Assembly (NCBI GenBank): GCA_037042185.1
Contig: JAXQJY010000027.1
Coordinates: 3,038,001-3,102,000, forward strand
Length of the DNA stretch: 64,000 nt
From: Sordariomycetes sp. S80-01Y
Taxonomy: Eukaryota; Ascomycota; Sordariomycetes
Reading direction: 5' to 3'
Shown: positions 42,103 to 53,228 of the stretch, in pieces
Layout: the number at the start of each line of letters is the position of its first letter
Position numbering within the stretch: position 1 is the stretch's first letter
Position numbers and translations under genes: made by a program
Notes under the pieces: model-generated
What the model saw: the letters and a program-made list of their open reading frames with translations, nothing else
Databases searched by the model: none
Told to the model about the DNA's origin: nothing

Positions 42103-42727
42103 GGGAGGAGCAGGAGCAGGAGCAGGATCAGGTGTCGGCGCGGAGACGGATGTATTACTACTTTGCGGATGTTGTACATATAGACGGGATCTTTTGTACG
42201 ATTATACTAGACATGTACAGGTCAAGCATTGTTCATTTGATGTTGGTGCTTCTCGTCCTTGCTGCGTCGCCTACATTTGGCTACCCCGGCTTTTAAAGGG
42301 TGGTGCTGCATGATTGCCAATGCCCATCATGCTCCTTACTTAGCCTCGACGGTCCGATAGCACTGAGTAAGAGCAGGTTTAAAGATTATATGGTCTTTTT
42401 TTAATACCCGGCTCGAATCACACATAACCGCATAAGATACAAGGATAACTCCAACCGGAACGCCCGTGATTCCTCCTGCGGCTCGAAAGGGGCCAAAAAT
42501 CCTGATCTGCCTATCCTCGCGGTATCACGCCATGTCGTGAACCTTTTGCCGTCGAGAAAGAGGAAGTGCCTACCGGCTAACGCCAAACATTCATAGCTCG
42601 TATCATTACCGCGGTTTGCGCAGTTACCCCCTGAGGGAATCCTTTGTGGTTTCGTCAAGCCCTAACGCCCTGGTGCTGAATAGGGGCAGCCTCCCTGCCC
42701 CCTAAAGCAAAGCAAATATCATAGTGT
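42103..42727. other. Convergent intergenic between mL38 and the bZIP gene
   Basis: No gene supported. It starts with a short GGAGCA repeat (about 42106-42127) and otherwise appears to be 3' flanking DNA for both genes. Confidence 0.5.
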
Positions 42728-43691
42728 TCACTGGAACATGTCGTCGGGCATGTGGTCATAGTTTATCTCCTCCTTGATGACGGGCGAGAGTGGGAAGGCG
42801 CCATTCGACATGGTGGGAGAAGGTTGTTGTACAAGAGATTCTGAGTAGGTTAGTATACGGCCGCGGAGCTGCGGGGACCATCTACTAACCAGTGAAGCTT
42901 TGACGACGAACGGAAGAGCTGCCGGCAGACAGGCGTCGGCTCTGCTGATCCATGTCCGTCGTCCTTTGCACGAAGCGCTTGGCCTCGGTCTCAATCCAGC
43001 CGTCGATCCTGGCATCTCCACAGCCTGCATGGGCCATGAGCTGGTTCTTGAGCTGGGTGACTTCGTCGACGAGCCCGGTGTACTCGCGCTGGAGGTTGTT
43101 GTGCTTCTGCTCCATTTCGCTCTTCTGGGCCTCGAGGTCGTTAACCCAGACCTTCTTCTTTTGGCGACATTTCGAGGCAGCAACTCGGTTGCGCTCAAGG
43201 TACTTGTTGCGCTTGGAGTCGTCTTCGACGTCGGAGATGTCGGCCTTCTTGCTCGTCTTCTGCTTCTTGCGAGCGGGTTTCGAGTCTTGCTTCTTGGCAG
43301 GCTTGCTGCGAGTCTGCATCGGCTTACCGGGCGAAGCTGGGGATCCGGTTGAGCCAGAGGATAGGGAAGGCACGGAAGATTTGCTAGAAGTCCTCTCAGT
43401 CTTGCCTGCTCGCGCTCTGGTGTTGTGAGTGGGAGAGTCAATGTCAATGATCTCCTCCATGTTGTCTTCGGGCAGGTAGCCTTGCGGCTGAACCATGTCG
43501 AAGCGCTGCGCGGTGTCCTGGGGCGTTGCCCAAAGGGACGGGTCGATTGTCATCGGCTCTGGCGCGGCTTTACCGCTCAGGTTGTTGAAGAAACCCATCG
43601 ACAATTGAGGATCGACCGTGGCGAGGTCGGGATCGCCTTGGAAATCCAAGAGATCGTCCATACGGACACTTCCGTCCATGAGAATCGACAT
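42728..43691 (-). CDS. bZIP transcription factor, ATF/CREB type (AtfB-like)
   Basis: The first ATG in frame is at 43691 (MSILMDGSVRMDDLLDFQGD). Exon 1 ends at 42890; intron 42889-42841 (GTTAGT, branch ACTAAC, CTCAG); exon 2 42840-42728; 304 aa. The bZIP region is RNKYLERNRVAASKCRQKKK (basic DNA contact) followed by a leucine zipper (LEAQKSEMEQKHNNLQREY...LVDEVTQLKNQL) and the CGDARIDGWI segment often seen after fungal ATF zippers. The acidic N-terminus (DPDLATVDPQLSMGF) may be an activation domain, and a Lys-rich NLS precedes the bZIP. Exon 2 adds INYDHMPDDMFQ. Such factors bind CRE-like sites in stress, conidiation or secondary metabolism; which applies is unknown. Confidence 0.85.
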
Positions 43692-46667
43692 GGTCAAGTG
43701 GCGCGCAGTGGTTTTCGCTGGAAGGTGGCTATTTGGAGCTTGCGATGTTTGAATTTCAGAGTGTTCCGAAGCGTTTGGAAGCTTGTTTGGCAGCAGTGAG
43801 AGCTCTCACGATGAAGCTCAGTCGGTGTTGCCAGGGCGTTTGAGGTGCTACAGCGCAGCGCGCGACGGGGCAGTGGGGTAGCCTAACAGCTTGTACCGTA
43901 TGCGGAGCCTCGCCAGCGGAAGGGTCGGGTGAGACAGTCGAGAGTCGAGACGGAGAGATGAAAACGGCCGAAGGGATGTTGGGCGGCGTGATTTAAAGCA
44001 GCTGCAGCACTTCTCTACCTGAAGTTTCCAAGTTTCCGGAAGTGAGATGCAGAAGCTAACGAGAAGTATGGCGATACCCGTGGAATGTGCAGCGCGGTGA
44101 GTGATGCGAGGCAGCTGAGGTGGAGGGGGTGGCTCCCTGTTTCCGTGTTGCAACTCGAGTTACAGAGGCGGGAAGACACAGCACAGGTCGCGTCTGGTGC
44201 TTTCCGAAAACGTCTGGGGCAGCGAGATGCCTGTAGGTGCTATAGCTGGTGGTGTCGACCAGCGAGGGCGGCGCGCGTACGAAGGTGTGCGACTGGTGGC
44301 TCAGGCTCAGGCTCAGCTTGGTTGGCAAGTCTAGATCAATCGAGGGGTGTTGGAGAGCTAAGGGAAGCTTGATAATGCGGTGGTCTCAGTCGGGGGAGGA
44401 ACAATTCATTCAATTCAGGGAGAAACCAGGTCCAGCGGGAGCGGCAACGCAGGGTTTCGGAGTACGGCCTGTCTCTTTTAAGCGATTCTCTCGCGCGGCT
44501 GGCCGTCCTCGCCACGAACGCTGCCATCATCGAGATCGCAAAATTGGATGTTTGGACTGGTCCGCAATTGCCAGAATGGCGATCGCGGCTCGATCACTGG
44601 CAGGTGCCTTTTCCTCTGCGCCCCACCAGCTACTGGCAGCGACCGGGGCCCGCCCAGGTTCAGGTTCCAGTTCAGGCTCAGGCTTCGCGTTTCGGTGCTC
44701 TGTTCAGCCAATCGGCGCCGTGCCTGCACATGAAGTCATGGCGCTCGACACTGTTGATCGCTGCTCTTCCACAGTGAAATTACGTAGGTATGGGGACTGG
44801 AGGGGGACTGGAGCACTGCGCTGCACTGACAAACTCTCTCTGCTCGTGGTCCCAGCGGCCTGACATTCCCGTGGATACCCCGGAAGATCCTCCCTAGCGC
44901 ATCCCATGCACATGTATGACACCTCATTGGCCACTGGACGCACCAAGGTTCAGGGCTGAGGGTCGTTGCCGGTGCAGTGCTCTAGCTTCAGTGCTGCTCT
45001 GGGCTGCTCTGGGTTGGCAAGTTGGGAGGCGCACCTCATTTCAGCGTTCTGCAGCCGCTACCGCATTCCAGCTGCCCTGGTTGAGGTGTCTCCCAGTGCC
45101 TGTGTGCAGCTCGTCGTAGGAGGGGTCATCAGGGTCGCAGGGTCGCGTCCCCGTCCCCTCCCCCCTTCAGCTGCGCGGCGCTCAGTCTTGTCCTCATGGA
45201 GCCCTACTCCGTCAACAGCGAGGTTTGCCGACTCCGCAATCCCAGCACCCAGAGCAAGAGATGTCGTCAAGCTGCTTCGTTTCCTCCCTCTTCCTGGAGC
45301 TCCCAATCCGTCGCCCACCTGCAAATCGACGTCAGAGGCTCCATACTCTTCTGACCGTGGCAGTGGGAGCTTCATGTCCGAGGAGGCAGAATGTGGAGCC
45401 CCGAGGACTCCAGCAGGTTCCAGCCACGGAGCTTCTGATCCGGCTGGCACCGCTCCGCCGCCCGCCATTGGCTCCGGCCGCCAAGACGCCTTTCCCGACA
45501 CCTGCGCCCGCCGCCTCTCCCACGCTGCTTGACGTGCTATTGCGGGGCAGTGCCAGGCACATGTGATGTCCGCGCATCTGAGTCGACAATGGGAATCTGG
45601 TGTAAGAGAAGAATCTTTTTTTTTTCTTTCCCGATAACAGGCGACGAAGATCGAGGGGCTCGATGATGCTCCCTGCCAACCCTTCGGGCAGGACTCTCCT
45701 AAACCCGCTGTTTCCATCAATTATTGCCGAGAGCGGGCGACTGACAGGTCATCACTGCCTGCTAACGAACCTTAAAACGGAGCGTCTTGGCCTGATAAAA
45801 TCGAACGAGATAGCAGGCCTTGCAGGCATAATCATCAGTCCGTTCCAAGCATCAGCCTGGCGATCCACACCAACCATCCATCTTTCTCGTTCCCACCAGC
45901 TTCAATTCACAATCGAATCGGTTCTTGACTCTGCGCGGGGCAGCAACGGGGTTCCCAACTTCTTGCTCCAAGGTTCAAACGGCGCTGCTGCAGGCTCATC
46001 AGATAACAGGCAAGCATTCTGAGACCGAAGACGGCCATTAACCCCAGAGTGGATTGGCGTCGCGGGCTCTGGTGCTGTTCACTCGTCAAATCTCGATATG
46101 AGATGCCCCTCTTGTTCTCTCAGGTCACACGAGTCCGAACCGCGGTCTCGTCACGGCATGACGCTGATCGCCAATCAGGCCATGCCCAGCACGCAGAAAC
46201 TAGGCGCACTCAAAGCCTGCACGAGAGGCACGCAATGTCAGAGGGGGTTTCTCTTGGGTAATTTCGGTGAACATCACTGGCCCTGGCGAAAGCTTGTTTC
46301 CAGATGATAGTCGCGGTGGCGAAACGGTGCATAGAAAATGGAAGAAACCCATTCGATTCCGGATGCGAAACGGAATTTCGGTCCTGACTCAGCAAATTTC
46401 AGATCTGGCCACGGACCTGACGGAAATCATGTGACTTCGCGTGCAGACCTGCCCACCATGCGACCCCTCAACGCGTGGCGGCCGAGACGGAGCTGAGAAT
46501 AGCTTCATGCTTAGCTCAAACCCGTTGAACCCTCGAGCCACTGGTCACCCGCCCGCCATCATTGGCCCGCATTCAATTCAGCTTCTGCGAGATCCGTTTG
46601 CGTTCACTTCCCCGGATCTTCCAGACCTCACAACATTTCCACTACGGATCTTATCCTGTATTCTGCA
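43692..46667. other. 3 kb gene-free region upstream of the bZIP gene and RPA3
   Basis: No supported gene in either strand; the short frames seen overlap in several phases and have no motif. The left part is expected to contain the long regulatory region and leader of the bZIP gene, the right part the RPA3 promoter. A T10 run is at 45616-45625. Confidence 0.5.
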
Positions 46668-47107
46668 ATGGCCGAGCAGCTCTCGACCCCGCGCATCACC
46701 GCGCCCTACCTCGACAGCTTTGTCAATCGTCACGTCCTCCTCATCGGCAAAGTCACGCAGCTCCGCGGCGACCAGGCAACCCTCGATTCCGACGGGACAG
46801 TGACCGTACTTCTCAATCGCGTAAGCTGTCCTCGTCGTCGACAAGACAGCTCGGTATACTGACAAAGTACGGACCAGGACGCGCATCTCGCAAACGGCAA
46901 TGCAGTCCAGGTCATTGGCAAGGTGAACCCCGACCTGAGCATCAAGGTGCTCTCGTCGAAAGACCTCGGACCCGACGTCGGTACGTACACCCAGAACTAG
47001 GATCAGGGGTTGAGGCTGAAATGTGACCAACTACAGATCTTAAACTTTACTCGCACGTCGTCGAGGCCACCCACGCCAACCCGTCCATTTTTCTGACTTC
47101 GAATTGA
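46668..47107 (+). CDS. rpa3: Replication protein A 14 kDa subunit
   Basis: Three exons: 46668-46820, 46878-46980 and 47037-47107 (introns GTAAGC...ACCAG and GTACGT...CTACAG); 108 aa. The OB fold reads TPRITAPYLDSFVNRHVLLI, GKVTQLRGDQATLDSDG and AVQVIGKVNPDLSIKVLSS, ending LYSHVVEATHANPSIF, the usual end of fungal Rfa3/Ssb3. It is the small structural subunit of the single-strand DNA-binding heterotrimer in replication and repair. An unrecognised Ser/Pro-rich frame starts 55 bp downstream on the same strand. Confidence 0.9.
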
Positions 47108-47161
47108 CTTGCTGCGCCAGACCATGGCGGCAAGGTTTCCGCCTACAAAGCGCGCGTTGCC

Positions 47162-47884
47162 ATGGTCTGGTCGCGGCTCAACGCTCAACCTCACTCGCCA
47201 GAGCTGCCACCGCAACGACGACAACATACCAGACGGTCAAGTACTTCCACCCCGTCCACAACCACTGCCGAACTTCCACAGAAAGAACACTCCGACGAGG
47301 CCGCATCCAATTCCAATGCACCATCGTCTCGCCCTAATACATCCCTGTCTCCCTCGTCGGATACCGCGAGTAATACGGTCTGCACCCAACCTCCACGCTC
47401 CTACATCTCTGCTACGCCGCACGCCTCGCAAGGTCAGGATGAGCTCATACCGTCTGCACAACCTTCAACGCCCGTCTTCCCGCCAGCGCCGGGGCTAGGA
47501 TGGGCTTTCTCGATATCGGATGAACCGAGCCCGTTGCCTTCGCCACCAGAGAGTGCACCTGACGTTCCGTTGTCACCAGCTTTGTCGAGAACACCGTCCG
47601 ACCGCGCCTTGATTGCACGACGACAACGTCCTTCGACATCGGAGAATTCCTTTGAACTAGAACAAGACCACGGATCAGCCGTCTTCCGAGAGCCAAAGCA
47701 AACATCCTCCTCGACAAGCCGCCGTGGTGGCCCTCCAGAACCACCCATCCCACCACCACCAAACGCGGATGATCCAATGGACCTGTCCACCATCCTCGAG
47801 GGAATAGGCCGGATGCACATCGCCATGAACCAGGATGCCGCAGGGAGGTGGCGCATCAAGCGGCGCGAGGATGACTTCGACTAG
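47162..47884 (+). CDS. Unrecognised Ser/Pro-rich disordered protein
   Basis: The ATG at 47162 gives 240 aa without introns. Most is low complexity (runs of Ser/Thr/Pro, e.g. SISDEPSPLPSPPESAPD). The last 35 residues (DDPMDLSTILEGIGRMHIAM, then NQDAAGRWRIKRREDDFD) look ordered and could be the conserved part. Several SP/TP sites suggest proline-directed phosphorylation. It begins only 55 bp after RPA3 on the same strand, so a shared transcript or a longer spliced model is possible. The opposite strand is also open in this range but with less protein-like content. I cannot assign a function. Confidence 0.5.
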   Translation: MVWSRLNAQPHSPELPPQRRQHTRRSSTSTPSTTTAELPQKEHSDEAASNSNAPSSRPNTSLSPSSDTASNTVCTQPPRSYISATPHASQGQDELIPSAQPSTPVFPPAPGLGWAFSISDEPSPLPSPPESAPDVPLSPALSRTPSDRALIARRQRPSTSENSFELEQDHGSAVFREPKQTSSSTSRRGGPPEPPIPPPPNADDPMDLSTILEGIGRMHIAMNQDAAGRWRIKRREDDFD

Positions 47885-48284
47885 GCGCGGACTCACCTCG
47901 GCGTGCGCATCTGGCTGTCCAGGATTAACGGCGTGATCGAGCTGCCCTCGCGAGAACACTCTGGATGAAGAAGGGAGGAGACATCGTATCAGCATAGCAT
48001 AGCATAGCATAGCGTGGCATGGCATGGAATAGCTCATCAAGCAAGTTCGCAAGCAAGCATGGTTCTGTAATTCAATGTAATTTGGCTTGTCCGTCTATCA
48101 ATTCGCCAGCCTGAGACCCGCCGTAAGTAAGCAGTAGTAGTAGTCGTGATGCTTTCCCTTCCGCATATCAACCGAGACAAGCTTCGTCTCGCAGCCAGAG
48201 GAGGATGTATACGCGCGCCAAAAACACATAGACAAAGTTTCCACCCCCTGTCATCCCCCCCTTGCCTGAACCAAATGGCCCCCA
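47885..48284. other. Convergent intergenic carrying a 5-bp tandem repeat
   Basis: No gene is seen in these 400 bp between the stops of the Ser/Pro-rich gene and the RhoGAP gene. They contain the AGCAT repeat at 47991-48030. Confidence 0.6.
47991..48030. repeat. AGCAT pentanucleotide tandem repeat
   Basis: Four exact AGCAT units (47991-48010) are followed by about four imperfect ones (AGCGT, GGCAT, GGCAT, GGAAT). Confidence 0.9.
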
Positions 48285-51200
48285 TCAACGTCCCGCATCC
48301 TCCGAGACGAGGAATTCCCTCGCCGCCATCCAAAACTGCCGTACTTCTCGGGGGCTCACCGAACCATCCATTCCTGACGCTGCCTCCAGATCCCCGTCTT
48401 CCGCGCCGTCATGCGCTGCCTGGCTCCCGTGCAGGCATCGCCGTATCCTCGCCGTGACGACACCCGCGTCCTCTGTGTGTCCCGAGTCGCCGCTCTGCGT
48501 GCGTCTGTCGGCGACTTTGCCCTTCACAGACCGGACCTGATGGTTCTGGCTGGTCTCTTCTTCACTTGCGATGGAACCCTCAGAGTCGTCTTGGACAATG
48601 TCTTGCGCCTGCTCTTCGGCAGATGCGGCGGCCCCCCTGATCCCTTTCAATCGTGCTGTAAACCTTTCGAAGACCTTCACGCGTCGCTCTGCAGCCTCAG
48701 CGCGATCCCTCCACATCTGGGATTCCCGCTTCGCTTCCCGCAGCTGTTCACTGAGTGTCCTAACATCAGCATCCTCCTGGGCTTCCAACTGTCGTCTCAG
48801 CTGGGCTGCTTCCTCCACCTTGAGGTCCAACTGACGCTGTAAACTGCGGATCTGATTGTGGAGAGAGGTCGTGCTTCTAGGACGTTGAATTGATTGAGCC
48901 GAGTCCTCGCTGAGTATGTTGTGCATCCGCGACTGATCCGTAGACGTAGAAGATGCTGGTCGCGCCAAGTTGAGATGCGTTGCTACTGGTGGTTGCTCTT
49001 GATGGGGAACCCATGATCCTAAATTCATAATATTTTGCTTTTGGTCCTCCTGGGCAGGTTGGATAGGCGCGGGTTGTATTTGCGTTGGTCGAAGGCCAGT
49101 GGGAGGTGTACGATGCCTGCCTGGGCCTCCATCCTGTTCCTCTCCTGGAGCAATGGCCGCTGCTCGCAATGCTACACTATCACTAGCTGATGTGCGCAAC
49201 TTTGGCGTCTCAGAAAGACGCTGGTGACTAGCAGGGGCAGGGGTAGCGGTGATTAATGGCTTGGACCCTGACCCCGGCACGTGCTGGGGCAAGAGAGTCT
49301 TGTTCGGACTGGTTAGTGCCCAGTTCGACCCAGATGTAGATATGCGCATAGATCTCTCCGGTGAGCTTTGCATGTACGCGCCGGGAGCTTTATTGGCGGG
49401 TTTTGGCTGTGTAGTGGCGGTCCTGAGAGGCTCGTTATGCACCTCGAACATGGCTGCCATAGCCTTTACACCGGCGGGCTTGCTCTTAGGCTCAGAGTCG
49501 TTCGTTCGAACTGAGGAAGGCTGGTTCCGTTGAATATTGCCCGAGTTTCCGCTCCTCCTGGGCGGCTTATGGTCCTGCCCTGTTAGGCAATCTACATTAC
49601 CCAGCTGCTCGAAACGACTAAGACGATCAGCGGTCAAGCTTCCCTTGGGAGGCTCTTGTGGTTCGCCTCCAGCCGCTGGTGGCCTACTGGCAACCGAAGC
49701 GGGAGTCTTCCTCGTCGAGACCTCCGCAGCCGTGTGAGTCGGGGATACCTTAACTGTGGACGTTCGCCTGGATTCCTTTTCTTCATTCTCACCCGCCAGA
49801 GTGGCCGGAATCTTCATGGAAGCGTAGAAGTGCGTCGGAGTTGTGTCTATGGAGGAATTCCTCGCAGGCTGAGACGTCTGTGGCGACGGGCGTCCATTAG
49901 GGGTACCGCTGGGGTGGGAGGCAGAGAATACGTCGTTGTCGGCTTGGGATGCCCGACTTTGGTAGGATGAGTGAGTTTCACGACGGCTTGATGGCCTTTG
50001 GTTCTCCATCGAGGGCGTTACGGGAGGCTCCCTCGGCAGTGCTTGCATGCTGTCAAACTCTTGTGAGTCGATCGCCTTTTTTGCAGGGCTGAAGTCCACT
50101 TCGGTCGCTCTTTTGGCCGAGCTATAGCTGACTTGACTCCCCTCCGATATCAATGAATCTCGTGGTCGAGGTGCACTCGATAAGTGACGTAGTGTGGACT
50201 TCTGGACGGGATCTTGTTCGCGTGCATAGTCTTGAAAAGACTCGACGTTCTGAGGTTGGACATCGTCTGCTTGGATCGACTGGCTGACGGCGGACGTATC
50301 GAAGTATCCGCGCTGTTTCGACGACGTGCGGGGTGGGACGTCTTCCCATGAGACCTCGTGCTCATGAAGACTTTCCCTCGCGCTTTGGCGTCCAAATTGC
50401 GCTAATTGGGGCATCTCGATCAGTCTCTCTTCATCACCAGCTGTTTCCTCCCTCGTGGATCTCCTGGCGGCTGGACGGGTCGGAGTGTCAGTAATCATAG
50501 ACTTGCTGGCGTCTTTGTGCCGAGCCAGGGCCAGCGAGTCAGACCTGTCTGGATCATTACGACTCCTGTTCCGTTGATGAGGGCTCATATCCTCAGAGGA
50601 GCCCTCTTCCACAGTTGGACTCAGCACTGTTCCACTCGGTCTAGGTCGCAACTTCTTTGAGCCTGCACTCTTCTTCGATCTCGGTCGTTGCAAAGGCCTT
50701 GTAGGTGTGTCGTCCAGTTCAGGGCTGCTATCTCGATCCACGTGTACCGCAGACTCCCTTCGGCTTTTCTCCCGGTCGCGGGCTTCTGTGGCGGTGAAAG
50801 ACTCCGACATGGATGGACGCAGTGATCCGCCACTCGCCATGAGCGTAGAGTCGCCTTTGCGGTGATGCGTTCCCAAAGACTTCATCTGCCGCACAATGTC
50901 CCGCCAGTTGGCGATGAGCATCTCAGTGATGCCGTTTGCAACAAGAATCTTGTCGACAGTCTTGACCTCTTTTTGCGCAGTGTCCTCCACGACTGACTTG
51001 CGCCGACCCCTTTGCCCCTTTTGCAGCTTCTTTGGAGACGACAGCGGGAACAGCAGTAATCCTGAGTGAGGAGAGGCCAAGTTCATGGTATATTGCTCCA
51101 AAAGCTCCCCGACCAGAAGCGGGCCGAAAACAATCCCAAGCGCACTGTAGCCCATTAAGTCGGCCGTTGGGAGTGGCCTACTAGTATCGTCTTCCCGTGG

Positions 51201-52346
51201 CGCCACTTCCGCTGTCCGACCGATCAAGCTCAACAGCCCGAAGACGGCGCAAATCAATTCTCTTCTGAACTGCGACTGGACGGTGCCAATTGCCAGAGCA
51301 ATGAGTCGAGCCCGCACCTTGGTTTGCTTTGTGCGCGGAAACTCGGGCTCACCACTCAGCAGCGAGTGGATGGCGACAAAGGCATCGAAGAGCGAAAGTG
51401 TCCCCAGAATTCCACCAGGTAAGACGGACAGGAGCCTCTTGAAGGTCGAGGCAACATCGTGGACTGACGCTTGTATATGCATTGGAAGACTAGCGCAATG
51501 CACCGTGTTCGACACGCTGACGCCCTGCTTCTCCATATAGCAGTAATAGTCAAACAGAGCATTGACGAGCCGAACTGACCCCGGAACACGAAAGATCCCA
51601 CTAGCAGTCGTATGCTGGGCTAGATGCTGGGCAGTCGCACGGATGCATGTCGGAAGAACCAGGGCGCCAGGCACAAAGTCGGGTGGAAGGTACAAAACAC
51701 TCTTGCCGCTGAGTCGAACCATGGCCTGGAGATCGAGGGTCTGGAGGGGCTCACGATGGGGATGAGCGATATGGTGGGCAATGTCCGAGACACTCCTACG
51801 CTGTCGCATCTTGGGTTGCGATGGGAGCGGCTGTTGTTGCTGCACTGATGGCTTCTGGATGGTGCTTGGACGAGACACTTGGCTGACAGACGACGATCGA
51901 AACAGTCGAGAGATCCAGCTTCGTTTCGGTAGGTTTGGCGGGCTTGGTGAAGGCTTCTCGAGCTTGAAGTCGTCAACAATGAGCAGCCTCACCCCATGCT
52001 ATGGCCTAAAAGTCAGCTTATGTCCATCTCACAACGAGGCCTGACACAGTACCTTTCTTGCCAGACGATTATATTCCTGCACGAACAATGCGCGGTCCTC
52101 CAACTCGTCAGTGTCGCTCATGAACCCCTGCTCTCCGCTGCTGGTCGTCCAAGTCTTGCTGCTGCGCATCTGCCTGTGTCCCAACCTGTTCAGGTTATGC
52201 ACCGTCGCGCTCTGGGGTAACGATAGGCTGATCGCGGATCTATTAGTCGCGGCTGGGGGCAGACGACGCGCGGGCACGGGGCCTGGGAGGTGAGCGGCCG
52301 AGTGTGAGGGTGGCAGCGCGGGCGCCATGGTGGGCGCGTCGCGCAT
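48285..52346 (-). CDS. Large RhoGAP-domain protein
   Basis: Exon 1 is 52346-52053 (MRDAPTMAPALPP...), intron 52052-51999 (GTACTG...GCCATAG), exon 2 51998-48285; 1335 aa. Splicing joins EYNRLARK to HGVRLLIVDDFKLEK. After a basic, Ser-rich segment the RhoGAP domain spans roughly residues 180-440 with LPTCIRATAQHLAQH, the arginine-finger loop GIFRVPGSVRLV, and ALGIVFGPLLVG. It then turns off the GTP-bound state of a Rho/Cdc42/Rac protein. The remaining 850 residues are disordered and Ser/Pro/Thr-rich until a coiled coil (LDLKVEEAAQLRRQLEAQED, then EQLREAKRESQMWRDRAEAA) near the end, a common layout of fungal RhoGAPs that localise to growth sites. Which Rho it serves is unknown. Confidence 0.88.
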
Positions 52347-53228
52347 ATCGATGTCTCTATTTTTCTCCAGCTGACGATACGCTGATGATGGGAGGCTAAA
52401 TCTGCACAAGACAAGGGGTAAGCTAGGCCTGAGAGTGATGTTGCTGTCGGGGCTCGTGTGGCGCTGGAGGCAGCATGGCGAGCAAGAGGGAAGTCGGCTG
52501 CTGGGCTACCTAAGGTAGGGCCTAAAGTAGGGGGGTGTTAAGCATCAGTGGCAGCGCTTGAATAGTGCATCTCGCTTCAGTCAGTCGTCGTTGCCGGTCG
52601 CAGGCAAACCAAGTTCTCGGCAGGCCACTCCGTCACAGTTGCCTTCAAAAGGGGGTCAGGGTGGCAGTGGCTTCTGGGAGCCGTCATCTGTCGACAGTTC
52701 TAGCTGCCAAAAAGCTGCCGGTGAGTCAGGAGGAGGGGGGGGGGGGGGGATGATTTGATCAAAGATGGTGGCTTGAGGGTGAGGAGGGACAACAATTCCC
52801 TGAGCCTGTCACAGCAAGCGGAGGATGACGCTGGGGTTATACCTAAAATCGATGTTCTGTGATACCGGTTCCTCAAAGGGATGCCAACGGTGCGCGCGCC
52901 GGACCTGGCTCTTGTTCCTGGCAGATGCTATCGGATGCTGTTTTTGAAGTTGAGGCTTCCCGTGATAAGGATATATCATACCTACAGTAAGTGTCGCATC
53001 GTGCTGACGGGCAATGCTGCCCCTGTTGCCGGCCAAGGTCTATACCAAACATCCAAAATCGCAAACAAGCAGCCACCGCCCCAGCATTTCGTCCGTGTAG
53101 ATCGTCATCCCATCCTTACGCCGTAGATGCACCATTTCCGTCCCCCATCCTCATGATCATGACCTTCATTCATTGGCAACTCGGTGCCTTTGTGCTCTTG
53201 TGGCGCTCCCCCTCACGCCATATTTCCA
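52347..53228. other. 0.9 kb upstream of the RhoGAP gene and 3' of Snf4
   Basis: No gene supported. A 15-G homopolymer (52735-52749) lies in the middle. The left half should hold the RhoGAP promoter. Confidence 0.5.
52735..52749. repeat. G15 homopolymer
   Basis: Fifteen consecutive G on the plus strand, preceded by AGGAGGAG, forms a purine run of about 24 bp with G-quadruplex potential. Confidence 0.9.

Noticed and set aside
45058-45720. 220-codon minus-strand frame between bZIP and RPA3
   Set aside because: Competes with equally open plus-strand frames, no recognisable domain, and codon use looks random.
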